Source: Bacteroidota bacterium
Lineage (GTDB): Bacteria > Bacteroidota > Bacteroidia > Chitinophagales > Saprospiraceae
Direction: 5' to 3'
NCBI GenBank assembly: GCA_024280135.1
Contig: JAJRQS010000206.1
Span: 1 to 19,406 of the forward strand
Length of the DNA: 19,406 nt
Shown here: positions 6,110 to 13,850 of the stretch, piece after piece
Layout: each line of letters opens with the position of its first letter
Numbering within the stretch: the stretch's first letter is position 1
Notes under the pieces: model-generated
Database searches by the model: none
Seen by the model: the letters and a program-made list of their open reading frames with translations, nothing else
Told to the model about the DNA's origin: nothing
Program-made: the position numbers and the translations under genes

Positions 6110-6970
6110 CTAATAAGTATCTGTTACGTCTTCATCGACACAAATAATGAAGTCCGCGATACCGATGGATTCTTCGGATAGTTTTTTAATATCAGTTTGG
6201 GTAACGACCGCAATGGTCACGATATTGAGTGTCGGGGCTTTCCTTTTCAGATACCAGCCGATTCCTTCATAATTATTAGAATGGTAGGATCCATTAAAAT
6301 GAAAAAATAAACTCCCTTCCTTTCGTTCCTTTAAAATAAAATGCGCCATCGTGGCATCTTTAATCGCTTGTGCTTTAGGCAAGTTCGCTCCTCCGTGTCC
6401 GCCCATCATTTCCAACATAGCTTTATATCCTGGCAATTCTGAATCATATTCAATCGGTAAAGGAGCTATCCATGATTTGTCTGCTGCATTCAGTTCTGCT
6501 AAACCTTCAAACCCTTTTTTATATACGATAGAAGCAAATCTTCTTGGAATGTTAGAACAAATAAAAGGAATATTTTTAGCTTTCGCAAAATCCAAAATAG
6601 GCTTGTAATCTGTCTTATAATTACTCGGCAGTCTTGCTAAAGTATCCAAAGCTTTGTCATCTATTTTACCTGCGAGGTAGTCATTTATTTGAGTTTGATT
6701 ATCTCTTTCCATCATTTCAGTCCCGATGATTAGCTTTCGCTGCTTACTCAAATCTTTCGCCACGCTTAACTCTAGCCAATGGGCAATCGCATTATTATGT
6801 AGTTCACCGAATAGGACAAGGTCTGTTTTGGCGGCTTTTTTGATGAGTTTTCGATACGAGACTTTGCGCCCTTTTTTATTGAAAATTTTGTAAGCGCGTT
6901 TATGTTTAGGTACTTGCGCAAAAACCATTGAGGCAATAAGTAATAAACTTACGGTGGAAATTAATTTCAT
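6110..6970 (-). CDS. ChaN-like haem-binding / Tiki-superfamily protein
   Basis: 286 residues with a signal peptide cut after VFAQ (residue 19). It contains the ChaN/DUF399 landmarks: DLVLFGELHNNAIAHWLEL near 50, GTEMMERDNQ near 83, AQAIKDATMAHFIL near 200, and FFHFNGSYHSNNYEGIGWYL near 221. ChaN of Campylobacter is an iron-regulated haem-binding lipoprotein, and the fold belongs to the wider TIKI/TraB/EreA group, some members of which are metal-dependent hydrolases. The conserved His and Glu residues are present. There is no lipobox cysteine, so it is probably periplasmic or secreted. It lies 15 nt after the SurA-like gene in the envelope operon. Confidence 0.85.
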   Translation of the reverse strand: MKLISTVSLLLIASMVFAQVPKHKRAYKIFNKKGRKVSYRKLIKKAAKTDLVLFGELHNNAIAHWLELSVAKDLSKQRKLIIGTEMMERDNQTQINDYLAGKIDDKALDTLARLPSNYKTDYKPILDFAKAKNIPFICSNIPRRFASIVYKKGFEGLAELNAADKSWIAPLPIEYDSELPGYKAMLEMMGGHGGANLPKAQAIKDATMAHFILKERKEGSLFFHFNGSYHSNNYEGIGWYLKRKAPTLNIVTIAVVTQTDIKKLSEESIGIADFIICVDEDVTDTY

Positions 6971-6985
6971 CTTTTTTTAATTTTA

Positions 6986-8365
6986 CTATTTGGTCTCGCC
7001 TTTGAACTTCCATTTTTTTAACTCTTCACAGTCGCTATAGTCAGGGTCAATTCTTACATAGACTGTTCCTAGTTTGTTGCTGACCCAAGAATTAATAATT
7101 TCAGATTTCTTATTATTTAAGGCTGCTTTTTGGATTTTGGAATAGTCTGTCTTGAGTGAAGCTTTGTGGGCTTCAGTTCTTGTATTTAGTTTTAGTAAGC
7201 GATAGAATTTTTCGCCAGCATCATTCAGAAACTCAACAGGCGGCGAAATCCCTCCAGGCTTTAAAGTATCCAAGGCGAAATAGATGTTAAAGTCCAAATC
7301 AGCTATTTCAAAAAATGAATTACCAGTATAAGCATTCGTGACTCTGCCACCATTACTATAGCTTTGTTGATCTTTGTCTGAGTGTTTTTTGACTGCAAAT
7401 TCAAAGGACATTTCTTTGTTGATGATTTTTGTGCGAATAGAGTCCAAAAAAGAAGCCGCTCGTGTATAATCACTTTCGCTAAAGACAGGCTTGATCAAAA
7501 TATGTCTGGTATGAATTAAGTTTCCTCGTCTTCCTAATAGTTCAATGATGTGGTAGCCAAATTGTGTTTCTATGATTTCTGACACTTCATTTTCCGCAAG
7601 GTTGTAAGCAGCTGCCTCAAATTCAGTCACAAAAGTTCCTCTCTTCTGCCAACCCAAATCCCCTTCTAGTTTTCCAGAACCCAAATCATCCGAATATTTT
7701 TCGGCTAGTTCCCCAAAAGTTTTCTCTCCGGCAAGGATTTGCTTACGCAAATTTGATAGTTTTAAGTAGGCAGCATCTTTGGCTGCTTGATTCACTTTGG
7801 GTTGATATACTAGTTCTGAATACTCCACTTCTGCATTAAAGAAGGGCATACTATCGGTTGGTATTTGGTTGTAAAATGCAATCACTTCTGAAGGTCGGAT
7901 AGAAGCTCCTTCGATGATGCTTTGGCGCATTCTTTCCGATAAGATTTGTGATTTCATATCATCCGTCATAAAATCTTTCATTTCGGCAGGAGTCTGACCA
8001 TAATACTCAATGAATTGAGTTGTGCTATTATTCATCATACCCAATATTCGATTAATCCTAGCATCTATTTGGGATTTGACTTCTTCGTCGGATATTTCAA
8101 TACTATCTACTTTTCCTTGATGGATTAGTAGTTTTTCCGAAAGGATACTTTCAAAAACCATACAGCGAGCATTGGGAGGTAAATCCCCTTTTTGTTGCTG
8201 TTTTGCATAGGCTACTTGTTTTTCAAGGTCTGAAAGCAATACAATCTCATCGCCCAATACAGCAATCACTTTATCGACTACCGTATGATTAGTCATCTGA
8301 GCTTGTAGAGCCGTCGATAGAACGAGCATCAAAGCGAGTAAAGGAAAAACAAATATTTTCTTCAT
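6986..8365 (-). CDS. SurA-like periplasmic peptidyl-prolyl isomerase/chaperone
   Basis: 459 residues. A signal peptide ends at LQAQ (about 23). A SurA-type N-terminal chaperone region (about 28-165, VVDKVIAVLGDEIVLLSDLEKQV) is followed by two parvulin (PpiC) domains, roughly 178-280 and 283-395; the first ends FGYHIIELLGRRG and the second begins HTRHILIKP. SurA helps unfolded outer-membrane proteins cross the periplasm to the BAM complex. The layout of an N-region plus two PpiC domains matches SurA, so the role is well supported, though direct orthology is not shown. It sits 9 nt after the SurA-N-like lipoprotein gene and is the third of three folding-factor genes in a row. Confidence 0.88.
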   Translation of the reverse strand: MKKIFVFPLLALMLVLSTALQAQMTNHTVVDKVIAVLGDEIVLLSDLEKQVAYAKQQQKGDLPPNARCMVFESILSEKLLIHQGKVDSIEISDEEVKSQIDARINRILGMMNNSTTQFIEYYGQTPAEMKDFMTDDMKSQILSERMRQSIIEGASIRPSEVIAFYNQIPTDSMPFFNAEVEYSELVYQPKVNQAAKDAAYLKLSNLRKQILAGEKTFGELAEKYSDDLGSGKLEGDLGWQKRGTFVTEFEAAAYNLAENEVSEIIETQFGYHIIELLGRRGNLIHTRHILIKPVFSESDYTRAASFLDSIRTKIINKEMSFEFAVKKHSDKDQQSYSNGGRVTNAYTGNSFFEIADLDFNIYFALDTLKPGGISPPVEFLNDAGEKFYRLLKLNTRTEAHKASLKTDYSKIQKAALNNKKSEIINSWVSNKLGTVYVRIDPDYSDCEELKKWKFKGETK

Positions 8366-8374
8366 GGATGGGTA

Positions 8375-9229
8375 TTAGTTTGTGAATATTTCGACGTTGT
8401 GCCCCTTTATCTCTTGTTGGTACAATGTCTTTTTTTTGTCTTCTAGTAATTTCATCTTACGACTGTGTAAAATGATTTTTTCTATCTGTTCTCGTACAAA
8501 GGAAATAGGGGGTGTATCGCCTTTATGTCCAATCTCAAATACTTTCAGCGCGTAAAGATAGTTATTATTTTCGAGCATGACATCAGTTGAATCAGAAAGA
8601 CTAGCCCCCATTGTAGGAGGAATATTTTTTCTTAAATCTTGTAGGGCTAACCACTTCTCTTTGTTGAGGTGATAGGCCATTGTGTTTGTGCTCAAATACT
8701 GCTTTGACTCTTGAGAAAGGGACTCTTTTGCCACTTGCCACCACTGCTCAAATACAGGCTTATCTATTTGGTCGATAGCAGCTTGCGCATATAGGTAACG
8801 CACGATGTCATAACTTAGTCTAAACTGTTCTTGGTGTGAAGAAAAATAGTCCCGGACATTTTTATCAGTAATCACTAAATCAAGCTCTTGTTCAAATAAC
8901 TCTTGCTCGTAATTACTCAGAATTAGTGACGAACGATAATCGCGAACCAATTTATCGACATCAATGTCCTGTGTCACATGTTTTTCGGCTTCGTGTATGA
9001 GAATAGCTTCTGCGACCCAACGATCTACAAATGACTGCAATCGGTGTAAGCTATCTTTTGGTGAACTTGATTCAAAAGAGACAATGCCTTCGATATCTGA
9101 TAGAACTAAAGTCTTGTTATAAACCTTTGCCAATACGGGATCTTGCTGGGTATTGGAAATTTCCGTCTGGCAAGAAACGACTGTAAGAGCCAGAATCACC
9201 CAAACGAAAAATTTCCCATAAACTGACAT
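8375..9229 (-). CDS. SurA/PrsA-N-like lipoprotein without a visible PpiC domain
   Basis: 284 residues. The lipobox VVSC puts lipidated Cys20 after a hydrophobic signal. The segment DPVLAKVYNKTLVLSDIEGIV resembles the N-terminal chaperone motif of SurA/PrsA, followed by a helical part (WVAEAILIHEAEKHV...). The usual parvulin core (a HIL strand and the closing GYHII) is not seen, so it is probably a chaperone without isomerase activity. It lies between two PpiC-type isomerase genes with gaps of 25 and 9 nt and probably works with them on outer-membrane or secreted proteins, which is inferred from context and family. Confidence 0.75.
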   Translation of the reverse strand: MSVYGKFFVWVILALTVVSCQTEISNTQQDPVLAKVYNKTLVLSDIEGIVSFESSSPKDSLHRLQSFVDRWVAEAILIHEAEKHVTQDIDVDKLVRDYRSSLILSNYEQELFEQELDLVITDKNVRDYFSSHQEQFRLSYDIVRYLYAQAAIDQIDKPVFEQWWQVAKESLSQESKQYLSTNTMAYHLNKEKWLALQDLRKNIPPTMGASLSDSTDVMLENNNYLYALKVFEIGHKGDTPPISFVREQIEKIILHSRKMKLLEDKKKTLYQQEIKGHNVEIFTN

Positions 9230-9254
9230 CTTTAAAATAAAAGGCAGCGCCTAT

Positions 9255-11225
9255 TTATTTGACTAAAGATTGTAATACCGCTTCATCGACCTTGATCTTA
9301 TACTGCCTTTGAAGTGACTTAATCCAGCGCGTTTCCAAGAAGTCTTGATACTTTGCAATCGCATATCCTTTTGCATCTTCTAGTGCCTTGGGACCCGGTG
9401 GAATGATGGCTTCGACAACAGTGAAAGAGGCAATCTGTGGTTGGCGGTTTGTGTCAAAAGTGGTTTCGGTAATCCCTCTCGCTCTCCAGACTTTCAAAAT
9501 GTTTGCCGATGCTTTGGATTTTTCAATAGTTTCTCTATTCATCGTCAACACCCGTGTTTCTTTATTGAATTTTGCCAAAACTTTTGCTGGTGTTTTCTTC
9601 ACGGCATATTTTCTAATTTTCTTCAGTTTTGACTCGTAAAGCCTTGGGAGTGTGTAGTTTACGACTTTGGCGCGTTCTTCCCACTGAAATTGATCTTGAA
9701 TACTTGGGTAGAAATTTGCGAGTCCAGTACTATCTTCTGATGCTTTGTCCCAAACTTCTCTTCTTGAAATATCAAACAACAAAATGCCCTCTTGATATTC
9801 TCTCATTAATGATTTGAAATCGGGATATTTATTTTCTAAATTAGCTTCCGCAAAAGACATCACTTTGTCTTTCTCAAAAGCTTCATATAATTGTTTTGCC
9901 GCTTCTTGTGTCTTGACGCCTTTTCCCATACGCAAGCGTTTTCTAGTGGCCTTGTATGCATAATCATCGAGGTCTCCAATGGTTACTTGCTGGTCGCCGA
10001 TTGTAAATAAAACGGTTTTATCTGCCTTTGGAGCAGGTCTCCATTTGTGTGTTAGGAAGGTAGAATCAGGCAAGGTGCTTATCCATTTAGTTAATGCAGT
10101 AGGCACACTTTTGAACCCTGACTCTTTTTTGGTTTTAGTCATAAAGGCATCAATCGCCAATTGGTAACGAGGATCTTTACGCAGTTTGGCTAAAATAGCT
10201 CTCTTTTCTTTTTCAAATGGTTTGATAACTTTTTTGCGCAAGCGCTTAATGATATGAAATCCAACGGAGGATTGGATTATTTCAGAAACCTGCCCATCTT
10301 TTGTTAGAGCAAAAACGGCATCTTCAAATTCACGCTCAAAACGATTAATCCCTACAAAACCAATATAACCGCCCTTTGCACCTGTAATCTTATCGTCAGA
10401 AAATTTCTTGGCTACTTGCTCAAATGTCAACCCTTCTTTGAGTGCATTTTGGGCTTGTACGGCACGTTTACGTGTTTCTTTGGAGGGCATACCCGGCTTA
10501 TTGCTGATGAGCACCTGGGCTATTTCCATTTCACCTCTTGCAGGTCTTTTGTCTGTTACCTTTAAAATGTGGTATCCACTAATAGACCGAACAATTTTAG
10601 AAATTTTTCCGATCGGAGTCGAATAAGCAGCTTCTTCTAGTTGGTAGAAGCCTGCTGGGAAAATAGCTGTAAAATAACCAATGTCTCCCCCTTTGCTTTG
10701 GCTCGGCTTATCCTCAGATGATTCTCTAGCGAGGGTTTCAAAGGAAGCTCCTTTATCTAAGGCTTTTTTGACTTGCATCGCTTTTTGATAGACAGGTAGT
10801 GTATCAGCAGGAGATTTTAGATTTTTCAGAGAGAAGAAGATGTGACTGAGTCGGACATCAATCTTCATTCTTTCATAGGCCTCTTTGGCCAGCTTAGCGG
10901 TTACTTCTTTATCTATCAAGTAAGAATTTGCTAATTTCTTGCGATAACCAGCTAGTTCTTGTATTAAAGCAGGAGAAGTGTCTAACTTCATTTCCTTGGC
11001 ACGAGCAATTTTAAGCTTAAAGTTCTTATATAAATCCAAGTACTTATCTAATGAAGCTCGTGAGTAATCCGCTTCGTCTCCATTACTTTTTTCGTATATA
11101 TACGTGAACTCTGATACGTGTACCGGTTCATTACTTACGGTAAAAAGTATCGGATCGTCTTGCGCACTCACCCAAGAGAGGGCAGCGAAAAAGAAAGTAA
11201 TTACAAAAAAATAGCGCTTTGTCAT
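9255..11225 (-). CDS. Large two-domain PpiC-type peptidyl-prolyl isomerase
   Basis: 656 residues with a signal peptide cut after VSAQ (22). An N-terminal helper region (PILFTVSNEPVHVSEFTYIY near 25) is followed by two parvulin domains, about 122-226 (RLSHIFFS to GYHILKVTD) and 231-335 (EIAQVLIS to GFHIIKRLR). A long C-terminal part of about 300 residues begins with VLFTIGDQQVTIGDLDDYAY near 400, which echoes the N-terminal motif and suggests an internal duplication. It is a periplasmic folding factor, first gene of the operon, and has its own promoter at 11330-11361 with a leader of about 100 nt. Which client proteins it serves is unknown. Confidence 0.88.
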   Translation of the reverse strand: MTKRYFFVITFFFAALSWVSAQDDPILFTVSNEPVHVSEFTYIYEKSNGDEADYSRASLDKYLDLYKNFKLKIARAKEMKLDTSPALIQELAGYRKKLANSYLIDKEVTAKLAKEAYERMKIDVRLSHIFFSLKNLKSPADTLPVYQKAMQVKKALDKGASFETLARESSEDKPSQSKGGDIGYFTAIFPAGFYQLEEAAYSTPIGKISKIVRSISGYHILKVTDKRPARGEMEIAQVLISNKPGMPSKETRKRAVQAQNALKEGLTFEQVAKKFSDDKITGAKGGYIGFVGINRFEREFEDAVFALTKDGQVSEIIQSSVGFHIIKRLRKKVIKPFEKEKRAILAKLRKDPRYQLAIDAFMTKTKKESGFKSVPTALTKWISTLPDSTFLTHKWRPAPKADKTVLFTIGDQQVTIGDLDDYAYKATRKRLRMGKGVKTQEAAKQLYEAFEKDKVMSFAEANLENKYPDFKSLMREYQEGILLFDISRREVWDKASEDSTGLANFYPSIQDQFQWEERAKVVNYTLPRLYESKLKKIRKYAVKKTPAKVLAKFNKETRVLTMNRETIEKSKASANILKVWRARGITETTFDTNRQPQIASFTVVEAIIPPGPKALEDAKGYAIAKYQDFLETRWIKSLQRQYKIKVDEAVLQSLVK

Positions 11226-11268
11226 GGTACATTGTTTTAATAGCTTTATGCAAACGAATTTGAAAAAG

Positions 11269-11287
11269 CTTTAGTGTCCTTTAGTGT
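11269..11287 (-). repeat. Tandem 9-bp repeat in the isomerase operon leader
   Basis: CTTTAGTGT occurs at 11269-11277 and 11279-11287, a 10-bp period (about one helical turn). It lies within the predicted 5' UTR, 44 to 62 nt upstream of the ATG. It might be a protein-binding site or chance. Confidence 0.35.
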
Positions 11288-11329
11288 ATACAAAAAAAAA
11301 TGGGTTGTGGGTTATTTATTGAACGGTTG

Positions 11330-11361
11330 CAAAAATAAGGTATTAGACATAGAAACGCCAA
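11330..11361 (-). promoter_or_regulatory. Bacteroidota-type promoter of the six-gene envelope operon
   Basis: On the minus strand TTG (11361-11359), a 21-nt spacer and TATTTTTG (11337-11330) fit the consensus. The start would be about 11326, leaving a leader of about 100 nt. The rest of the 11226-11426 gap shows no gene. Confidence 0.65.
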
Positions 11362-11426
11362 TAAAAAGTAAAAGAGTGTGTTTATTCTTGTTTAAAAAAG
11401 CACTTAAACGCTCAAAAAGCCGTTAA

Positions 11427-12710
11427 TTCTATACAATCACAAAGCGTATCGGAACCCAAGAATCATTCTATTCTTCTAAGCTGAGTAAGCAACTGACCCT
11501 ATTTTGTATTGGGTTAGGTCTGATTTCTTTGGTTTATTCTCCATTTTTGCTTTCCGTGGCGATGTTTGGAGTAGGGCTTTTGGCTGTATTGGACATCAGT
11601 CCCGGTGGGCGATTGGGTTTGTCTGATGCTTTTCGTCATAAAACGAAGTCCTTTTTTAAGCATCCTGGCTATTGGAGTTATATACTCCTCTTTCTGCCGA
11701 TTTTTTTCAGTGGGTGGTATTCTGAGGATCTAGCATACTGGCTGACCAGAATTCGGATTAAGTTGCCTTTTCTTGGATTGCCCTTAGCTTACTTTTTATT
11801 ACCTCGCCTTACGGCAAAAGAATTTAGGGGTATTGCCATTTTTTATATTGGGGCGTTATTTGTTACAGCGCTGGGCGTTTTTGTAAATTATCTACTGAAT
11901 TTTGAAGCCATAAACGGACTCATTGGTCAAGGTCAAAACATTCCAGTTCCTCGAAATCATATTCGCTTTAGCATCGGGATTGCGATAGCCATCATGCTTT
12001 CCATTGGCTTAGTTTTTGATAAAAAACCAATATGGAAAGGGCAAAAACGCGTTTTTGCCGTGGTTGGTATTTTACTATTTTTGTTTCAACATTTATTGGC
12101 GGTACGGAGTGGGCTATTGGGTCTGTATGTGGGTTTGGCTATCCTGCTGGGGTATGCTATTCTACATCCACCTTATCGTAAGCTGGGTGTGGTAAGCCTT
12201 GTATTTATTATTTTTGGTGTGTTGGTCAGTTTTAAAGCCATTCCTTCCTTGCGGAAAAAAATAGGCTACATGAAGTATGACTGGCAAATGCGTAAAAAGG
12301 GGAATGGTCATAATTATTCGGATTCAGGTCGGATCTTGTCTATGCAGTTAGCAATGGAATTAGGCAAAAAAAATCCAGCCTTCGGTGTTGGTGCTGGGGA
12401 TATTAAAAATGAAATGTCCATTCTTTTGCGTAAGCATGGACACCAACAAGACTTATTGCCACACAATGAGTATTTGTTCTACTATGCCAGTACAGGTCTT
12501 GTCGGTTTGGGGATATTTCTATTGGGTATTCTGATACCTATCTTTTCACAAAAGCATTATAAACACGTTATTTTTTTGGCGGTACAAGCCATTCTACTTT
12601 CTTCATTTTTGACAGAAGCAACTATTGAAACTTCTACGGGCGTAGGATACTTCTTGCTCTGGTCGCTGTTAGGCTTGTTGTTTATGGATAGTAAGAAGTC
12701 AAAGGGATAA
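11427..12710 (+). CDS. O-antigen ligase / polymerase-like membrane protein (5' end uncertain)
   Basis: A polytopic membrane protein with about ten hydrophobic segments. Wzy_C-type landmarks are visible: AVRSGLLGLYVGLA in the middle, a long soluble loop with GVGAGDIKNEMSILLRKHGH, then LLPHNEYLFYYASTGLVGLG. Such proteins join or polymerise surface glycans on the periplasmic face. The only conventional-type start is TTG at 11529 (393 residues), but the frame stays open back to 11427 and the coding signal continues upstream: LTLFCIGLGLISLVYSPF is one hydrophobic helix that the TTG would split. No ATG or GTG lies between 11427 and 11529, and a TAA stands at 11424. The coordinates give the whole open frame, not a proven start. 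Confidence 0.75.
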   Translation, partial: FYTITKRIGTQESFYSSKLSKQLTLFCIGLGLISLVYSPFLLSVAMFGVGLLAVLDISPGGRLGLSDAFRHKTKSFFKHPGYWSYILLFLPIFFSGWYSEDLAYWLTRIRIKLPFLGLPLAYFLLPRLTAKEFRGIAIFYIGALFVTALGVFVNYLLNFEAINGLIGQGQNIPVPRNHIRFSIGIAIAIMLSIGLVFDKKPIWKGQKRVFAVVGILLFLFQHLLAVRSGLLGLYVGLAILLGYAILHPPYRKLGVVSLVFIIFGVLVSFKAIPSLRKKIGYMKYDWQMRKKGNGHNYSDSGRILSMQLAMELGKKNPAFGVGAGDIKNEMSILLRKHGHQQDLLPHNEYLFYYASTGLVGLGIFLLGILIPIFSQKHYKHVIFLAVQAILLSSFLTEATIETSTGVGYFLLWSLLGLLFMDSKKSKG

Positions 12711-12715
12711 ATCTC

Positions 12716-12742
12716 TACTTCATCATTTTTAAGAATGAAGTA
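12716..12742. terminator. Weak hairpin between convergent genes
   Basis: TACTTCAT (12716-12723) pairs with ATGAAGTA (12735-12742) around an 11-nt loop, 6 nt after the ligase stop and 14 nt before the Fic stop. No T run follows on the plus strand. It may act for both converging transcripts. Confidence 0.35.
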
Positions 12743-12755
12743 ACCTAAAGCTGTA

Positions 12756-13709
12756 TTATTTTATTCGATATTTAGTTTGATTTTTATCACCCGTTTTGAT
12801 AAAGTATTTCATTTGAATTCCTTTACTCAAGTCTCTACTGGCTGTTGCAGAAGAAATATCTTTGAACACATCCATGTAGTCTTTTCGTGTAAATTCTTTT
12901 ATCTTCTTTTCTTTGAAGTAATTCAACCTGTCTTTTTGGGTTAATTTTCTACTTCCAAAATTCAAGGTGTGTGCCAAAGAACTATTAATAATATCTAACA
13001 TGTATTCAATAAAAAATGTTGATTTTCCTTTGTTGTCACTTTTGGATAATGCTTTGTAATATTCTTTCTGTGAATTACGGATCAGCGTTTCTAATGGAAT
13101 AAATTCGAATATTGGATATTCTTTTGTTAGAATTAATGTTTGCCATAAGCGGCCCATTCGTCCATTTCCATCTAAGAATGGATGAATAAATTCCATTTCA
13201 TAATGAAATACGCAACTCTTTATTAGGATTAGTTCATTTTCGTCTTTTAGGTATCGAAATAAATCTTTCATTAAATAGGGAACATTTTGAAGTGGAGGAG
13301 CAATATGTTCTACTTTTGTTCCTTTTACAATCCCAACTCCTTGTTTTCGGTATTTTCCAGGGCTGTCCATCAACCCATTCATTATTGTTTTATGTGATTT
13401 CAGAAAATCCTTTTCATTCTTATATTTCAGTTTCCCAAACTGATTATAAACTTCAATAGTGTTTAAAACTTCTAGAATATCTTTCTGTGGCCCAATGACT
13501 CTTCTTTTATCAATAATTGCAGTAATTTGTTCTTCCGTTAGAGTATTACCTTCAATTTTTAATGAGTTATGAATTGTTTTAATTCTATTTTGTTTTCGAA
13601 GCTTAGGGGATGGCTTGTCTAATAAACTTGCATTTATGGCTCCGATCTTCGCAGAAATTTGCGTGATTAATTGTAAAATTTTAGGCGTTATTACGTACGG
13701 TGGCTTCAT
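12756..13709 (-). CDS. Fic-family AMPylase with N-terminal inhibitory motif
   Basis: 317 residues from the ATG at 13709. The catalytic motif HPFLDGNGRMGR (176-187) is complete, with the catalytic His and both Arg. An inhibitory helix motif SLKIEGN (about 49-55) matches [S/T]xxxE[G/N], marking a class II Fic that holds itself inactive. The flap is GTKVEHIAPP, and a C-terminal winged-helix-like part (ATASRDLSKGIQMKYF) follows. Fic enzymes transfer AMP from ATP to protein hydroxyls. An ATG at 13721 would add MIVS, but it lies inside the palindromic repeat 13710-13733, so 13709 is favoured. It is Lys/Ile/Asn-rich compared with its neighbours and stands alone between convergent ligase and speE units, which suggests acquisition. 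Targets are unknown. Confidence 0.88.
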   Translation of the reverse strand: MKPPYVITPKILQLITQISAKIGAINASLLDKPSPKLRKQNRIKTIHNSLKIEGNTLTEEQITAIIDKRRVIGPQKDILEVLNTIEVYNQFGKLKYKNEKDFLKSHKTIMNGLMDSPGKYRKQGVGIVKGTKVEHIAPPLQNVPYLMKDLFRYLKDENELILIKSCVFHYEMEFIHPFLDGNGRMGRLWQTLILTKEYPIFEFIPLETLIRNSQKEYYKALSKSDNKGKSTFFIEYMLDIINSSLAHTLNFGSRKLTQKDRLNYFKEKKIKEFTRKDYMDVFKDISSATASRDLSKGIQMKYFIKTGDKNQTKYRIK

Positions 13710-13733
13710 TGATACTATCATTTGATACTATCA
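13710..13733 (-). promoter_or_regulatory. Tandem palindromic operator-like sites at the Fic start
   Basis: Two copies of TGATAGTATCA, each an 11-bp palindrome with one central base, lie at 13723-13733 and 13710-13720, separated by 2 bp (13-bp period). They abut the ATG at 13709. Such an arrangement suits a dimeric repressor, possibly the Fic protein's own winged helix or another regulator; the binding protein is not identified. Confidence 0.55.
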
Positions 13734-13850
13734 AAGTAATTATTTTTGTCGAAAGATGATACGTTTCCGATTTTTTTATGGCACCGAGCATTGGAGGAAT
13801 TTTGTAGTTGCTTGATTTTGAAGGGATTATCTTCGATTTGAATGATTACA

